From contig NZ_FNFB01000001.1 of NCBI RefSeq assembly GCF_900100395.1, positions 708,514-772,513 of the forward strand: a stretch of DNA of 64,000 nucleotides, read 5' to 3'. The notes beneath the pieces are model-generated. The model did no database searches. It saw only the letters and a list, made by a program, of their open reading frames with translations, and had not been told where the DNA came from. Shown here piece after piece: positions 37,410 through 47,896 of this stretch (its first letter is position 1; the number at the start of each line of letters is the position of its first letter). The DNA is from Nonomuraea maritima. Lineage in GTDB: Bacteria; Actinomycetota; Actinomycetes; Streptosporangiales; Streptosporangiaceae. The position numbers and the translations under genes were made by a program.

Positions 37410-38507
37410 TCAGGCGCGCTGCGCCGTGTGGTACAGCGCCTTGACGGCGTCGCCGAAGTACGGGCCGTACATCGTGCGGCGGTCGTCGCTGTACTTGAAG
37501 CTGCTCAGCGAGGTGATGACGCCTCTGCCGGTCGCCGGGTCGAACCTGGTCATCCAGGGCCCGCCGCTGGAGCCGGCCGTCATGGTGCACCCCAGGCCCT
37601 GGTCGCGGGTCTGACCGTGCGGGTCGCCCTTGACCCGGCCCGCGCAGTAGACGAGCCGCGAGCCGTCGTACGGCGGATCGGCGGGGTAGCCGAAGCCGAA
37701 CACCTGGCCGCCGCGCGGGGCGTTGAACGCGATCTCCTGGGCCCCTACGACGTCGGCGACGTGCCTGCCGCGCGAGGTGTTCAGTACGACCATGCCGACG
37801 TCGTAGTCGTCGTCGCCGCCACGCGACCAGGGGCCGGCGACGAACATGCGCCGGGCGGTGTACCTGCCGTACGGCTGCGTGTCGGCCGAGCCGTAACCGG
37901 GCACGAACGTCCAGTTGGCGGCCCACTCGCCGGCGCCGTCCTTGACGCAGTGGCCGGCGGTGACGACGACGTCGCGGCTGGCGCCCTTGATGGTGCTGGC
38001 CGAGCAGACGAAGTCGGTGCCGCCCACGGTGAGGAACACCCGGCCGGTGGTCCTGGCCACCAGCCCGCCGGTCATCCAGCGCGAGCCGGCGGTGGTCGCG
38101 TCGGGCCGTGCCGGCGCCCCGCGGTCGGCCGCCCGCTGCCTCGTCGGCACCGGGCCGCCGGCGTCACGCCCGGACAGACCGTGCAGGACGCCGACCGGCC
38201 GGCCGGTGAGTCCGCCGAACAGGCCGCGTTCGCCCGCGAGGAGGTCGAGCAGGTCGACGGGCACGGCCTTGGCCATGCGCTCAGGCGTCCAGTAGTCGAG
38301 CACGCGCCGCTGGTCGCCGGCCGTGCGGGCGGCGACGTGCTCGACGACCTCGTGCCGGGCCGCGGTGTGGTGCCGGGTGGGTGCGGAGACGGCCGCGACG
38401 GCCGGTCGTTCCGTCTGCTGCGGGCCCGGAGCCGCGCCGACCAGCGCGGGTCCGATGAACCCCGCGAGGAGCGGGACGGCCGCAAGCAGGGGGGTGCTCA
38501 GGGTCAT
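37410..38507 (-). CDS. Secreted trypsin/V8-like serine protease (copy A)
   Basis: 365 residues; GGGGGGC just before the ATG at 38507. Signal peptide about 1-28, then a pro-region with the segment RRVLDYWTPERMAKAVPVD. The protease domain has the triad His in VVTAGHCVKDG, Asp in DDDYDVGMVVL and Ser in TAGSSGGPWM. Paired Cys (FVCSAST...AGHC; VYCAG...LGCTM) should form two disulfides. It is a tandem paralogue of the gene at 38563, sharing the pro-region YWT..RM..A motif and GG.VARTTGR before the catalytic domain. A glutamyl-endopeptidase-like specificity is possible but not shown. Confidence 0.85.
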   Translation of the reverse strand: MTLSTPLLAAVPLLAGFIGPALVGAAPGPQQTERPAVAAVSAPTRHHTAARHEVVEHVAARTAGDQRRVLDYWTPERMAKAVPVDLLDLLAGERGLFGGLTGRPVGVLHGLSGRDAGGPVPTRQRAADRGAPARPDATTAGSRWMTGGLVARTTGRVFLTVGGTDFVCSASTIKGASRDVVVTAGHCVKDGAGEWAANWTFVPGYGSADTQPYGRYTARRMFVAGPWSRGGDDDYDVGMVVLNTSRGRHVADVVGAQEIAFNAPRGGQVFGFGYPADPPYDGSRLVYCAGRVKGDPHGQTRDQGLGCTMTAGSSGGPWMTRFDPATGRGVITSLSSFKYSDDRRTMYGPYFGDAVKALYHTAQRA

Positions 38508-38562
38508 GCCCCCCGAGTGTGCACCACGTCATGTGTCCTTGTGACTACTTTGAGTAAAAGCA

Positions 38563-39567
38563 TCAGAGTGCGCCGGCGTTCTGTGCCGACTGGTAGACGG
38601 ACTGCGCCTCATTCCCGAAATAGGGGCCGAACATCCAGTTGGGGGCGAAGTTGTATTTGAAACTGTTGACGGAATTCTGCGTGCCGAGGCCGGTCGACTC
38701 GTTGACGTTCAGCAACCAGGGGCCGCCGCTCGACCCGCCGGTCATGTCGCAGGTCAGGCCGAGGTCGTCGCTCGTGAAGGGGTCGTCGAACGTACGGCCG
38801 CCGCAGTAGATCAGCCGCGCGCCGTCGTAGGGCGGGGCCGCGGGGTAGCCGAAGGCGTGCATCTGCCGGCCGCGCGGCTGGTTGAAGGCCACGCCCTGGC
38901 CGCCGACCACGTCGGTCAGCGCCTTGCCGTCCAGCGGCGCGACGACGGCGGCGGCGACGTCGAAGTTGATGTCCTCGCGGGCGTTCCACTGCTGCGTGGT
39001 GAGCAGCCGGGTGGCGGCCCAGGTGCCGTACGGCCGGTTGCCGTTCGCGTAGCCCGGCACGAACACCCAGTTCGTGTGGAAGGCGCCGTTCATCTTCACG
39101 CAGTGCCCCGCGGTCATGACCACGCTCTTGTTGGCGCTGGTCACCGCCGTGCCGGAGCACGACGCGTTGCGTCCCTGCGTGGTGAAGAAGATGCGGCCCG
39201 TGGTCCGCGCCACCGCGCCGCCGCGGGTCCAGGCCGCGCCCGAGCTGGTGCGGGCGGCGCGCGTCTCCATGCCGCCGCGGCCGGCGCTGGGTGGAGCGGT
39301 CCACGGCGAGCCCTTCGCGGGCTCCTCGGCCGACAGTCCCGCGCTCTGCCTGGGCGTCGGCGCGTCCAGCGGCTCGGCCGTCTTCATCCGGTTCGCCGTC
39401 CAGTACGTCATGACCTGCCGCCGCTCCGCGGAGGTGTCGGCGGCGGCGTGCTGGACGGGCTTGGGCCGCTCCGGCGGCGCGGACGCCTGGGCACCGCCGG
39501 ACGGGAACAGGACGGCGCCGCCGGCGGCGAGCACGGCGAAGGAAAGCAGGGTGACGTTGCGCGGCAT
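38563..39567 (-). CDS. Secreted trypsin/V8-like serine protease (copy B)
   Basis: 334 residues from the ATG at 39567 (GGGAGG six bases upstream); longer in-frame readings lack a signal sequence. Signal peptide LLSFAVLAAGGAVLFPSGGAQA, pro-region with RRQVMTYWTANRMKTAEPLD in paralogous position. Triad: His in VMTAGHCVKM, Asp in DINFDVAAAVV, Ser in TGGSSGGPWL. C-terminus YNFAPNWMFGPYFGNEAQSVYQSA matches copy A (MYGPYFGDAVKALYHTA). The two genes are separated by 55 bases and probably arose by tandem duplication. Confidence 0.85.
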   Translation of the reverse strand: MPRNVTLLSFAVLAAGGAVLFPSGGAQASAPPERPKPVQHAAADTSAERRQVMTYWTANRMKTAEPLDAPTPRQSAGLSAEEPAKGSPWTAPPSAGRGGMETRAARTSSGAAWTRGGAVARTTGRIFFTTQGRNASCSGTAVTSANKSVVMTAGHCVKMNGAFHTNWVFVPGYANGNRPYGTWAATRLLTTQQWNAREDINFDVAAAVVAPLDGKALTDVVGGQGVAFNQPRGRQMHAFGYPAAPPYDGARLIYCGGRTFDDPFTSDDLGLTCDMTGGSSGGPWLLNVNESTGLGTQNSVNSFKYNFAPNWMFGPYFGNEAQSVYQSAQNAGAL

Positions 39568-39764
39568 TACGTACCTCCCGAAACTGGACACGAGCTTGGA
39601 AGGTAGCGGCCCCAATATCCTGATTTCTCAAGATTTGCGCATTCAGATATAGCGGCATTCCGGCATTAATTGACCGAGTTCTCTCCCGTCACAGGGGAAC
39701 GGCAATTCCCGCGACATGGGCGGCCCGGTGCCCGAGCGCCCCACCGAGCGGGGACAATGGACGG

Positions 39765-40955
39765 GTGCATGAAGAGACCCTCCGCTCCGTGGTCGTGCTC
39801 GGCTCCACCGGCTCCGTCGGCACGCAGGCCCTCGACGTCATCACCGCCAACCCCGAGGGGTTCCGGGTCGTGGGGCTGGCCGCAGGGGGCGGCAAGGTCG
39901 ACCTGCTCGCCCGGCAGGCAGCCGACGTCGGCGCGGAGGTCGTGGCGGTCGCCGACCCCGCGGCCGTGCCCGCGCTGAAGGAGGCGCTGACCGCGCACGG
40001 CGCCAAGCCCGAGGTCCTGGCCGGTCCCGAAGGCGTCGCCGAGGTGGCCGGGCGGCCGTGCGACATCGTGCTCAACGGCATCACCGGCGCACTCGGCCTG
40101 ACCTCCACGCTGGTCGCGCTGGAGGCCGGCCGCACGCTCGCGCTGGCCAACAAGGAGTCCCTGATCATCGGCGGCCCGCTGGTGAAGCGGCTGGCCAAGC
40201 CCGGCCAGATCCTCCCCGTCGACTCCGAGCACTCCGCGGTGCAGCAGTGCCTGTGGGCCTCCGGGCCGGGCGGCTACGACCCTTCATCCGTCAAGCAGCT
40301 GGTGATCACCGCGAGCGGCGGGCCGTTCCGCGGCATGAAACGCGCCGAGATGACCGACGTCACCCCCGAGATGGCGCTGGCCCATCCCACCTGGTCGATG
40401 GGGCCGGTCATCACGATCAACTCCGCCACCCTGGTCAACAAGGGGCTCGAGGTGATCGAGGCGCACCTGCTGTTCGACCTCGGCTTCGACCGCATCGAGG
40501 TCGTCGTCCACCCGCAGTCGATCATCCACTCCATGGTCGAGTACATCGACGGCTCGACGATCGCCCAGGCCAGCCCGCCCGACATGCGGCTGCCGATCGC
40601 GCTCGCCCTCGGCCACCCCCACCGCATCCCCGGCGCCGCCCGGCCGATCGACTGGAGCAAGGCCCACACCTGGACGTTCGAACCCCTCGACGACGCGGCC
40701 TTCCCGGCCGTCGCGCTCGCCAGGCACGTCGGCGGCGAGGGCGGCACCGCGCCCGCCGTCTACAACGCCGCCAACGAGGTCTGCCTCGACGCGTTCGTCC
40801 GGGGCGAGCTCCCGTTCCTCGGCATCGTCGACACGGTGGCCGAGGTCGTCGAGGAACACCAGGTGACCCCCGCGGAAACCGTCGAAGAAGTCCTGGCGGC
40901 CGACGCCTGGGCGCGTGCCAGAGCGGCCGAGCTGACCGCCGCGCACTCCCGCTAG
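39765..40955 (+). CDS. dxr: 1-deoxy-D-xylulose 5-phosphate reductoisomerase
   Basis: 396 residues from a GTG at 39765; GACAAT ends six bases before it (leaderless). Converts DXP to MEP with NADPH, the committed step of the MEP isoprenoid pathway. NADPH motif [25 protein letters not shown]; metal/substrate block [23 protein letters not shown] and the flexible loop [35 protein letters not shown]. Full length. ispG follows after 39 bases in the same direction. The M50 protease gene (rseP type) that commonly sits between them in actinomycetes is absent here. Confidence 0.96.
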   Translation: MHEETLRSVVVLGSTGSVGTQALDVITANPEGFRVVGLAAGGGKVDLLARQAADVGAEVVAVADPAAVPALKEALTAHGAKPEVLAGPEGVAEVAGRPCDIVLNGITGALGLTSTLVALEAGRTLALANKESLIIGGPLVKRLAKPGQILPVDSEHSAVQQCLWASGPGGYDPSSVKQLVITASGGPFRGMKRAEMTDVTPEMALAHPTWSMGPVITINSATLVNKGLEVIEAHLLFDLGFDRIEVVVHPQSIIHSMVEYIDGSTIAQASPPDMRLPIALALGHPHRIPGAARPIDWSKAHTWTFEPLDDAAFPAVALARHVGGEGGTAPAVYNAANEVCLDAFVRGELPFLGIVDTVAEVVEEHQVTPAETVEEVLAADAWARARAAELTAAHSR

Positions 40956-40994
40956 CTGCCTACACTGAACAGCGTCGTCACAGTAAGGGTTGAA

Positions 40995-42164
<1,170 letters not shown>

Positions 42165-42170
42165 ACACAG

Positions 42171-42205
42171 CAAGAGGGCGTGATCACCGCGATCACGCCC
42201 TCTTG
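42171..42205. terminator. Strong bidirectional hairpin after ispG
   Basis: Two 15-base arms (42171-42185 and 42191-42205) are perfectly complementary with loop ACCGC. The left arm starts CAAGAGGG and the right arm ends CCCTCTTG. It lies between ispG and the convergent aldehyde dehydrogenase gene, whose stop is 11 bases away, so it probably serves both. Confidence 0.85.
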
Positions 42206-42215
42206 TCACGTCCGC

Positions 42216-43643
42216 TTACAGCGGCAGCCCGGTCAGCACCATGACCTTCTCGTACGTCATGTCCTCCATGGCCGAGTGCAGGCCCTCACGTCCGATGCCC
42301 GAGTCCTTGACCCCGCCGTACGGCATCTGGTCGGCCCGGTACGACGGCACGTCACCGATGATCACTCCGCCGACCTCGAGCTCGCGGTTCGCCCGGAAGG
42401 CGGCGTCGAGGGAACGCGTGAACACCCCGGCCTGCAGCCCGTACCTCGAGTCGTTGACCATCGCGTACGCCTCGTCGATCGAGGCGGCCCGCTGCAGGAT
42501 CATGACCGGCCCGAACACCTCCTCGCAGGCGACCTTGGCGTCGCGCGGCACGCCGGCGAGCACGGTCGGCGCGACGGTGGCGCCCTCCCTGGTGCCGCCG
42601 GCCAGCACCTCGGCCCCGGCCTCGACGGCCTCGCGCACCCACTGCTCGACCCGTTCGGCCGCGGCCTCCGAGACCAGCGGGCCCACCTGCGTCTTCTCGT
42701 CGGACGGGTCGCCGGTGACGAGCGCCGCGACCGCGGGAAGCAGGCGCTCGACGAACGCGTCGTGGACGGCGTCCTCCACGATCACCCGCTGCACCGCGAT
42801 GCAGCTCTGGCCGGCCTGGTAGTTGGAGTAGAGCGCGATGCGCTGGGCCGCCCAGTCGAGGTCGGCGTCGGCCAGCACGACGGCCGCCGCGTTGCCGCCC
42901 AGTTCCAGCGTCACGTGCTTGCGCGGCACCTGGTCGGCGATGGCGTACCCGACGGGCCCTGAGCCGGTGAACGACACGACCGGCAGCCGCGGGTCGAGCA
43001 CCAGGCCGGAGGCGCGCTCGTTCTCGACGGGCAGGACGGAGAACATGCCGGCCGGCAGGTCGGTCTCGGCCATGATCTCGCCCAGCAGCAGCGACGACAG
43101 CGGCGTGGCGGGAGCCGGCTTGACCACGATGGGCGCGCCGACCGCGATGGCCGGGGCCACCTTGTGCGCGACCAGGTTCAGCGGGAAGTTGAACGGGGTG
43201 ATCGCCAGCACGGGCCCGTACGGCACGCGGGAGACGTACGCCAGCCGCCCGTTCGCCGCGGGCTCGGTGTCGAGCCGCTGCACCCCGCCCGACCAGCGGC
43301 GGGTCTCCTCGGCGGCGAAGCGGAACGTGGAGACGGCGCGGCCCACCTCGCCGCGCGCCCACACGATCGGCTTGCCGTTCTCGGCGGTGATCAACTGGGC
43401 GAACTCCTCGGCCCGTTCAGCGATCCGGCGCGAGATGTGGGCCAGGGCCTCCGCGCGCACGTGCACGGGCAGCGCGGCGGCCTGCCCGGCCACCGCGTGG
43501 GCGGCCGCCACGGCCTCCTCCACCTGGGCGTCGGTCGGCACGGAGTACCGGCCGATCTCGCGGCCGTCATGCGGGTTGGTGACAGTCAACTCGGTCTTCC
43601 CGGTCGCGGGGCGGCCGGCCAGCCAGAAGGTACGCACGTCCAT
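42216..43643 (-). CDS. NAD(P)-dependent aldehyde dehydrogenase
   Basis: 475 residues. ALDH-superfamily enzyme with the cofactor block ITPFNFPLNLVAHKVAPAI (in parts), VVKPAPATPLSS, FTGSGPVG, general-base Glu in TLELGGN, and nucleophile Cys in YQAGQSCIAVQRV. The SCIA.QRV context is closer to lactaldehyde/non-phosphorylating GAPDH-type than to classic succinic-semialdehyde enzymes. TAACGT ends six bases before the ATG (leaderless). It faces a TetR regulator across a 302-base spacer. Aldehyde substrate not determinable. Confidence 0.88.
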   Translation of the reverse strand: MDVRTFWLAGRPATGKTELTVTNPHDGREIGRYSVPTDAQVEEAVAAAHAVAGQAAALPVHVRAEALAHISRRIAERAEEFAQLITAENGKPIVWARGEVGRAVSTFRFAAEETRRWSGGVQRLDTEPAANGRLAYVSRVPYGPVLAITPFNFPLNLVAHKVAPAIAVGAPIVVKPAPATPLSSLLLGEIMAETDLPAGMFSVLPVENERASGLVLDPRLPVVSFTGSGPVGYAIADQVPRKHVTLELGGNAAAVVLADADLDWAAQRIALYSNYQAGQSCIAVQRVIVEDAVHDAFVERLLPAVAALVTGDPSDEKTQVGPLVSEAAAERVEQWVREAVEAGAEVLAGGTREGATVAPTVLAGVPRDAKVACEEVFGPVMILQRAASIDEAYAMVNDSRYGLQAGVFTRSLDAAFRANRELEVGGVIIGDVPSYRADQMPYGGVKDSGIGREGLHSAMEDMTYEKVMVLTGLPL

Positions 43644-43945
43644 GTCTTGACGTTATGCCAGCGGGAAGCCGGGGGATTTACACCGCGTTGCACAAGACTC
43701 CCCGGAGCACTCACCGTTACGTACAAGCCCTGGTGTATACCCATGATGTAACGGAAGTAGACCCAATTCTGGATGTTTACCACGCAGGGTGGTTTGAGCC
43801 ATCGCCGCCCTGGCTAAGTCACCGGGTGCGGGTCTCCAGCGCGGCGGGCCCCCGAGCAGAAAGGCGTGGGCCCCGTGACCGAACACCGTGAGGTCACCAG
43901 GACGAAGAAGTCCTCGGCCTCGGATCCGGCGTACGGGGTGGTCGC
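43644..43945. other. 302-base spacer between ALDH and TetR genes
   Basis: No conserved gene is visible. It contains CGTTAC (43716-43721 region) and GTAACG about 30 bases later, a wide inverted repeat, and an AT-richer stretch with GTGTATAC that could hold the ALDH/TetR control region. Its last 70 bases carry the short frame listed separately. The promoter roles are not demonstrable by eye. Confidence 0.35.
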
Positions 43946-43949
43946 GTGA
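43875..43949 (+). CDS. Possible 24-aa leader frame coupled to the TetR gene
   Basis: A GTG at 43875 opens VTEHREVTRTKKSSASDPAY followed by GVVA and a TGA that overlaps the GTG start of the TetR gene (GTGA at 43946-43949). AAAGG lies about ten bases upstream. The overlap is the pattern of translational coupling, so this could be a leader peptide or an alternative way to load ribosomes on tetR. It could also be chance; there is no comparative support. Confidence 0.3.
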   Translation: MTEHREVTRTKKSSASDPAYGVVA

Positions 43950-44572
43950 CCTCCGTACCTCTGGGCCTGCAGGGCGCCTACCTCGTCGGTGAACGCGCCA
44001 CCCAGGACGAGCTCCGCGGCCGGCTGCTCGACGTGGCGGTCAACCTGCTGCAGACCGACGGGCCCGACAGTCTCACCATGCGGCGGATCGCCGCCGAGGC
44101 GGGCTGCACGACCACCGTCATCTACACCATGTTCGGCAACCGGGAGGGCCTGGCCGAGGCCCTCTACCTGGAGGGCTTCGAACGCTTCCGCCGCTATCTG
44201 GAGACGGCACCGCAGCGGCACGACCCGCTGGAGACCCTGACCGCGCTCGGCCCGGCGTACCGGCGGGCCTGCCTGGAGGAGCCCGGCTACTACAGCCTGA
44301 TGTTCGAGCAGGCCATCCCCGGCTTCGAGCCCAGCGAGCGCGCACGCACCCTGGCCCGCGCGGCCCTGAACATCCTCGACCGCGTGATCGCCGACTGCAT
44401 CTCCGCCGGCTACCTGCTGCCCACCCAGCCACGCAAGATCGCCGACGCGCTGTGGGCGGCCGCCCAGGGGGCGATCAGCCTGGAGCGCGCCGGTCACCTG
44501 CGCGACGACAGCACGTTCGAGGCGGTCACGACGGGCGTCATCTGCTGCTACCTGACCGACAGGCAGCGTTAG
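43946..44572 (+). CDS. TetR-family transcriptional regulator
   Basis: 208 residues from a GTG at 43946. N-terminal HTH: LRGRLLDVAVNLLQTDGPDS then TMRRIAAEAGCTTTVIYTMFGNREGLAEALY, with the recognition helix TTTVIYTMF. C-terminal ligand domain of the TetR_C type (FEQAIPGFEPSERARTLARA). It is divergent from the aldehyde dehydrogenase across the 302-base spacer and may control it. Its stop overlaps the end of the convergent PucR gene by four bases. Ligand unknown. Confidence 0.87.
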   Translation: MTSVPLGLQGAYLVGERATQDELRGRLLDVAVNLLQTDGPDSLTMRRIAAEAGCTTTVIYTMFGNREGLAEALYLEGFERFRRYLETAPQRHDPLETLTALGPAYRRACLEEPGYYSLMFEQAIPGFEPSERARTLARAALNILDRVIADCISAGYLLPTQPRKIADALWAAAQGAISLERAGHLRDDSTFEAVTTGVICCYLTDRQR

Positions 44573-46065
44573 CCGCGGCGGGCGGCCTCCAGGGCGAGCC
44601 ACAGCTCGGCACGCACCCCCGGGTCGTCGAGGTCGCGGCCGAGCAGTTCTGCCACCCGTTTCATGCGGTAGCGCAGGGTGTGGCGGTGCACGCCGAGCCG
44701 CTGCGCCGCCGCGTCCCAGTGGCCGTTGCTCTCCAGGTACGCCCGCAGCGACGCCACCAGGTCGGCGCGTGAGCCGTACCCGGCGAGGGGGGCGAGGACG
44801 GCGGCGGAGAACGCCTGGGCGGCGGCCGGGTCGAGCAGGCCGAGCAGGCCCTGTCCGGCCAGTTCCCCGAAACCCACCAGTACGCTCGCCGGCCGCTCAC
44901 CGGCCCGCGCTTTGAGCCTGGCCGTCTCCAGTGCCCGGGACGCCTGTTCCAGCGCGCCGCGCAGCGCCGCGGCGCCGTACGGGCCGGGCAGGCTCGCCCC
45001 GACGGGACCTCCCGCGTCCCGCGCCACCCGCGCGGCCTCGCCCTCACCGACGACGGCGAACGCGACGCCCTCGACGTCGGCGGCGAAGACCCGCGACTCC
45101 ATGGCCTCCAGCGCGGCGGCGTCCGCGGCGAGCACCACGAGGGGCGGTTCCGGCAGGCAGGCGCCGAGCGGCTCCAGGACCGCGCGGGCGTGACCCTCCT
45201 CCCCCGCGAGGAGCAGCTCCAGCGTCGCGGTACGGATCCGGCGCTCGGCCATGAACCGGGTGACGCCCTGCTCCATCGCCAGCGTGAGCAGGGACCCTGC
45301 GGCGTTGACCAGCGTGTGGGTGACCGGCGAGAACGGGTGGGCGGCGCCGACGGCGAAGTAGCCGCGCGGCCGCACGCCGCCGCCGAGCGGCTGCACGACG
45401 ATGTGCTCCCCCGGCCCGGACAACGCGAGGCTGGCCGGTAGCCGTCCCTCGGCGCATCGGGGCTCGTCCCCCGGCCGGGGACGCCGGCGGGCCAGCTCGG
45501 CGATCACCTCGCCGGGCGCGGCGTCCGGGGTGGCGTGCACGATTTCGCCCGTCTCGCCCAGCAGCGCCGCCCAGCCGCCGACCTCCTTGGCCAGCCGGTC
45601 GATGACCGCGTGCGTGCCCTCCGGGCGCAACGCCGCCCTGGTCAGCCGGCCCTGCGCGGCGAAGGCGCGGGTGACCTCCTCGTACTGCTCGGCGGCGAGC
45701 AGCTCGCTGACCAGCTTGCCGATCGCGATGAACGGCGTCTCGCGCGGCACGGCCAGCAGCGGCAGCCCGGCCTCCTCTGCCGCCTCGACCAGGGCGGGCG
45801 GCACGTCGTCGTGGGAGACTCCGACGCCGAAGCCGAGACCGGCCACTCCGCGCGCCACGAGCTGGGCGACATATCCTGACTGCTCGCCTTCCATGCGCAG
45901 GCCGGTGGTGAGCAGCAGCTCCCCGCCCTCCAGGTACGGCGTCGGGTCGGCGAGCTCGCTGACCGCGACCCACCGCACGGCGGCGTCCAGCGCGCCCGGG
46001 CGCGACGTCCCGGCCAGGGGCCGGAGGCGCACGCGGCGCACGACGGTCCGCAGCGAAGGCGGCAT
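44569..46065 (-). CDS. PucR-family transcriptional regulator (first copy)
   Basis: 498 residues from the ATG at 46065; an in-frame ATG lies at 46080, but GATAAA ends six bases before 46065, matching the leaderless pattern. N-terminal PucR domain (YLEGGELLLTTGLRM, GVAGLGFGVGVSHDDVPPALVEAAEEAGLPLLAVP), a central GGDEF-like/GAF-like ligand region and a C-terminal helix-turn-helix (YLESNGHWDAAAQRLGVHRHTLRYRMKRVAELLGRDL in PucR/CdaR style, quoted in parts). It is divergent from the GabT-type aminotransferase 92 bases away and most likely regulates it, as PucR proteins often control amine or purine catabolism. Confidence 0.87.
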   Translation of the reverse strand: MPPSLRTVVRRVRLRPLAGTSRPGALDAAVRWVAVSELADPTPYLEGGELLLTTGLRMEGEQSGYVAQLVARGVAGLGFGVGVSHDDVPPALVEAAEEAGLPLLAVPRETPFIAIGKLVSELLAAEQYEEVTRAFAAQGRLTRAALRPEGTHAVIDRLAKEVGGWAALLGETGEIVHATPDAAPGEVIAELARRRPRPGDEPRCAEGRLPASLALSGPGEHIVVQPLGGGVRPRGYFAVGAAHPFSPVTHTLVNAAGSLLTLAMEQGVTRFMAERRIRTATLELLLAGEEGHARAVLEPLGACLPEPPLVVLAADAAALEAMESRVFAADVEGVAFAVVGEGEAARVARDAGGPVGASLPGPYGAAALRGALEQASRALETARLKARAGERPASVLVGFGELAGQGLLGLLDPAAAQAFSAAVLAPLAGYGSRADLVASLRAYLESNGHWDAAAQRLGVHRHTLRYRMKRVAELLGRDLDDPGVRAELWLALEAARRG

Positions 46066-46157
46066 GAGAGTTTTATCCATTTCGGCTAAGACGAGCACTC
46101 CTAGTGTGACATATCGACGTATCGGCGCAGGTCGGAGCCCGCCGTACCGTCGAAGCC

Positions 46158-47486
46158 ATGAGCATTTCCCAGGAGCGGCGTCTCGTTACCGCGATCCCCG
46201 GCCCCAAGTCCCAGGAGCTGCTGGCCCGCAAGCAGGCCGCCGTCCCGCCCGGCATCGGCATCACGCTGCCGGTGTTCGTCACCCGCGCGGGCGGTGGCGT
46301 GATCGAGGACGCCGACGGGAACTCGCTGATCGACTTCGGGTCCGGCATCGCCGTGACGAACGTCGGCAACGCCGCGCCCAGGGTCGTCGACCGCGTCCAG
46401 AAGCAGGTGGCCGACTTCACCCACACCTGTTTCATGGTCGCGCCGTACGAGTCGTACGTGCAGGTGTGCGAGAAGCTCAACGAGCTCACCCCGGGCGACC
46501 ACGAGAAGCGCACGTTCCTCGTGAACTCGGGCGCCGAGGCCGTCGAGAACGCCGTCAAGGTCGCCCGGCACGCCACCGGCAGGCCGGCCGTCGTCGTGTT
46601 CGACCACGGTTACCACGGCCGCACGCTGCTGACCATGACGCTGACGGCGAAGAACATGCCGTACAAGGAGGGCTTCGGGCCGTTCGCCCCCGAGGTCTAC
46701 CGGGCGCCGCTGGCGTACCCGTACCGCTGGCCGACGGGGCCGGAGAACTGCGCCGAGGAGGCCGCCGAGCAGGCCATCGACATGATCACCAAGCAGATCG
46801 GCGCGCACAACGTGGCCGCCGTGGTGATCGAGCCGATCGCGGGCGAGGGCGGGTTCATCGTGCCCGCGCGGGGCTTCCTGCCGCGCATCGCGGAGTTCTG
46901 CAAGGCCAACGGGATCGTCTTCGTCGCCGACGAGGTGCAGACGGGCTTCGCCCGTACCGGGACGCTGTTCGCCTGTGAGGACGAGGGCGTCGTCCCCGAC
47001 ATCATCACCACCGCCAAGGGCATCGCGGGCGGCCTGCCGCTCGCCGCGGTGACCGGGCGCGCGGAGCTCATGGACACGGTGCACCCCAGCGGCCTCGGCG
47101 GCACGTACGGCGGCAACCCGCTCGCCTGCGAGGCCGCGCTCGGCGTGCTGGAGACCATCGAGGCCGAGGACCTGGTCGCGCGCGCCCGCCGGATCGGCGA
47201 GATCATGCTCCCCCGGCTCAACGCCATGCGCGAGCGCTTCGACGTGATCGGCGACGTGCGCGGCCGGGGCGCGATGATCGCCATCGAGCTGGTCGAGCCA
47301 GGCACCAAGAAGCCGAACCCGGCGGCGCTGCAGGAGGTCGTCAAGCGCTGCCACGCGGCGGGCCTGCTGGTCCTGACCGCGGGCACGTACGGCAACGTGC
47401 TGCGGTTCCTGCCGCCGCTCGTCATCCCCGAGCACCTGCTCGAGGAGGGTTTGGGCATCCTCGAAAAGGCGATCGCCGAACTCTAG
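46158..47486 (+). CDS. gabT: 4-aminobutyrate aminotransferase (class III)
   Basis: 442 residues. PLP-dependent transfer of the amino group from GABA (or another omega-amine) to 2-oxoglutarate. Class III features: VNSGAEAVENAVKVAR, GYHGRTLLTM, VIEPIAGEGGF, VADEVQTGFARTG and the PLP-lysine in TTAKGIAGGLP, then GTYGGNPLACEAAL. TACCGT ends seven bases before the ATG. It is divergent from the PucR gene and followed by a strong terminator, so it is monocistronic. GabT identity is likely; a diamine or ornithine-type specificity is the alternative. Confidence 0.87.
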   Translation: MSISQERRLVTAIPGPKSQELLARKQAAVPPGIGITLPVFVTRAGGGVIEDADGNSLIDFGSGIAVTNVGNAAPRVVDRVQKQVADFTHTCFMVAPYESYVQVCEKLNELTPGDHEKRTFLVNSGAEAVENAVKVARHATGRPAVVVFDHGYHGRTLLTMTLTAKNMPYKEGFGPFAPEVYRAPLAYPYRWPTGPENCAEEAAEQAIDMITKQIGAHNVAAVVIEPIAGEGGFIVPARGFLPRIAEFCKANGIVFVADEVQTGFARTGTLFACEDEGVVPDIITTAKGIAGGLPLAAVTGRAELMDTVHPSGLGGTYGGNPLACEAALGVLETIEAEDLVARARRIGEIMLPRLNAMRERFDVIGDVRGRGAMIAIELVEPGTKKPNPAALQEVVKRCHAAGLLVLTAGTYGNVLRFLPPLVIPEHLLEEGLGILEKAIAEL

Positions 47487-47497
47487 ACGAAACTGCG

Positions 47498-47536
47498 AAA
47501 AAGGGGCATCCAGCTTGCGACTGGATGCCCCTTTTT
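47498..47536 (+). terminator. Intrinsic terminator after gabT
   Basis: A 16-base perfect stem (47498-47513 with 47521-47536), loop CTTGCGA, core GGGGCATCCAG/CTGGATGCCCC, bounded by five A's and ending in TTTTT. This is the textbook form and the clearest terminator in the window. Confidence 0.93.
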
Positions 47537-47644
47537 GTGGTGTAAGCGCCGACGGAGGGGTAGAGAATTCACCCTGACTTGACGCTCAGCTAAACGCTCT
47601 TGGCCGCAGTCAGGGTTATAACGGATCCGACGTAGGGAGGGGCG

Positions 47645-47896
47645 ATGGCTCGCGGGAGCGTGATGAACTGGGGTCCGGCCGGGACGGCGCAGAGCACGTT
47701 GACGTTCGACCCCGAAGGTTTGACCGGAGCTCAGCGCGACGGCGACGCCTGCGTCGTCTGCCACAAGAGGTGGCCACGGCCGCGCGTCCGCGTCGGGCGG
47801 CTGCCCGACAACGCGACCGTGCTGGCCTGCGGCGACTGCGCCGAGGCCCTCCTGCCGGAACCAGCGGCCACCGTGGTCGCCTTCCCGTCCCGCTGA
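47645..47896 (+). CDS. Small zinc-ribbon-like hypothetical protein, 83 aa
   Basis: GGGAGGGG lies four bases before the ATG. The protein has two CxxC knuckles, CVVCHKRWPRP and ACGDCAEALLP, about 26 residues apart, a layout expected for a treble-clef or zinc-ribbon metal site. The N-terminal 30 residues look flexible. No DNA-binding or enzyme motif is recognisable. Its stop codon lies within the first unit of a 16-bp tandem repeat. Confidence 0.65.
   Translation: MARGSVMNWGPAGTAQSTLTFDPEGLTGAQRDGDACVVCHKRWPRPRVRVGRLPDNATVLACGDCAEALLPEPAATVVAFPSR

Noticed and set aside
42216..43362. Alternative frames within the aldehyde dehydrogenase gene
   Set aside because: The main frame contains all ALDH motifs in order, with no sign of a frameshift.
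43655..43891. A 78-aa frame in the ALDH-TetR spacer
   Set aside because: No ribosome binding site, poor codon use and no recognisable motif; it runs across the likely control region.
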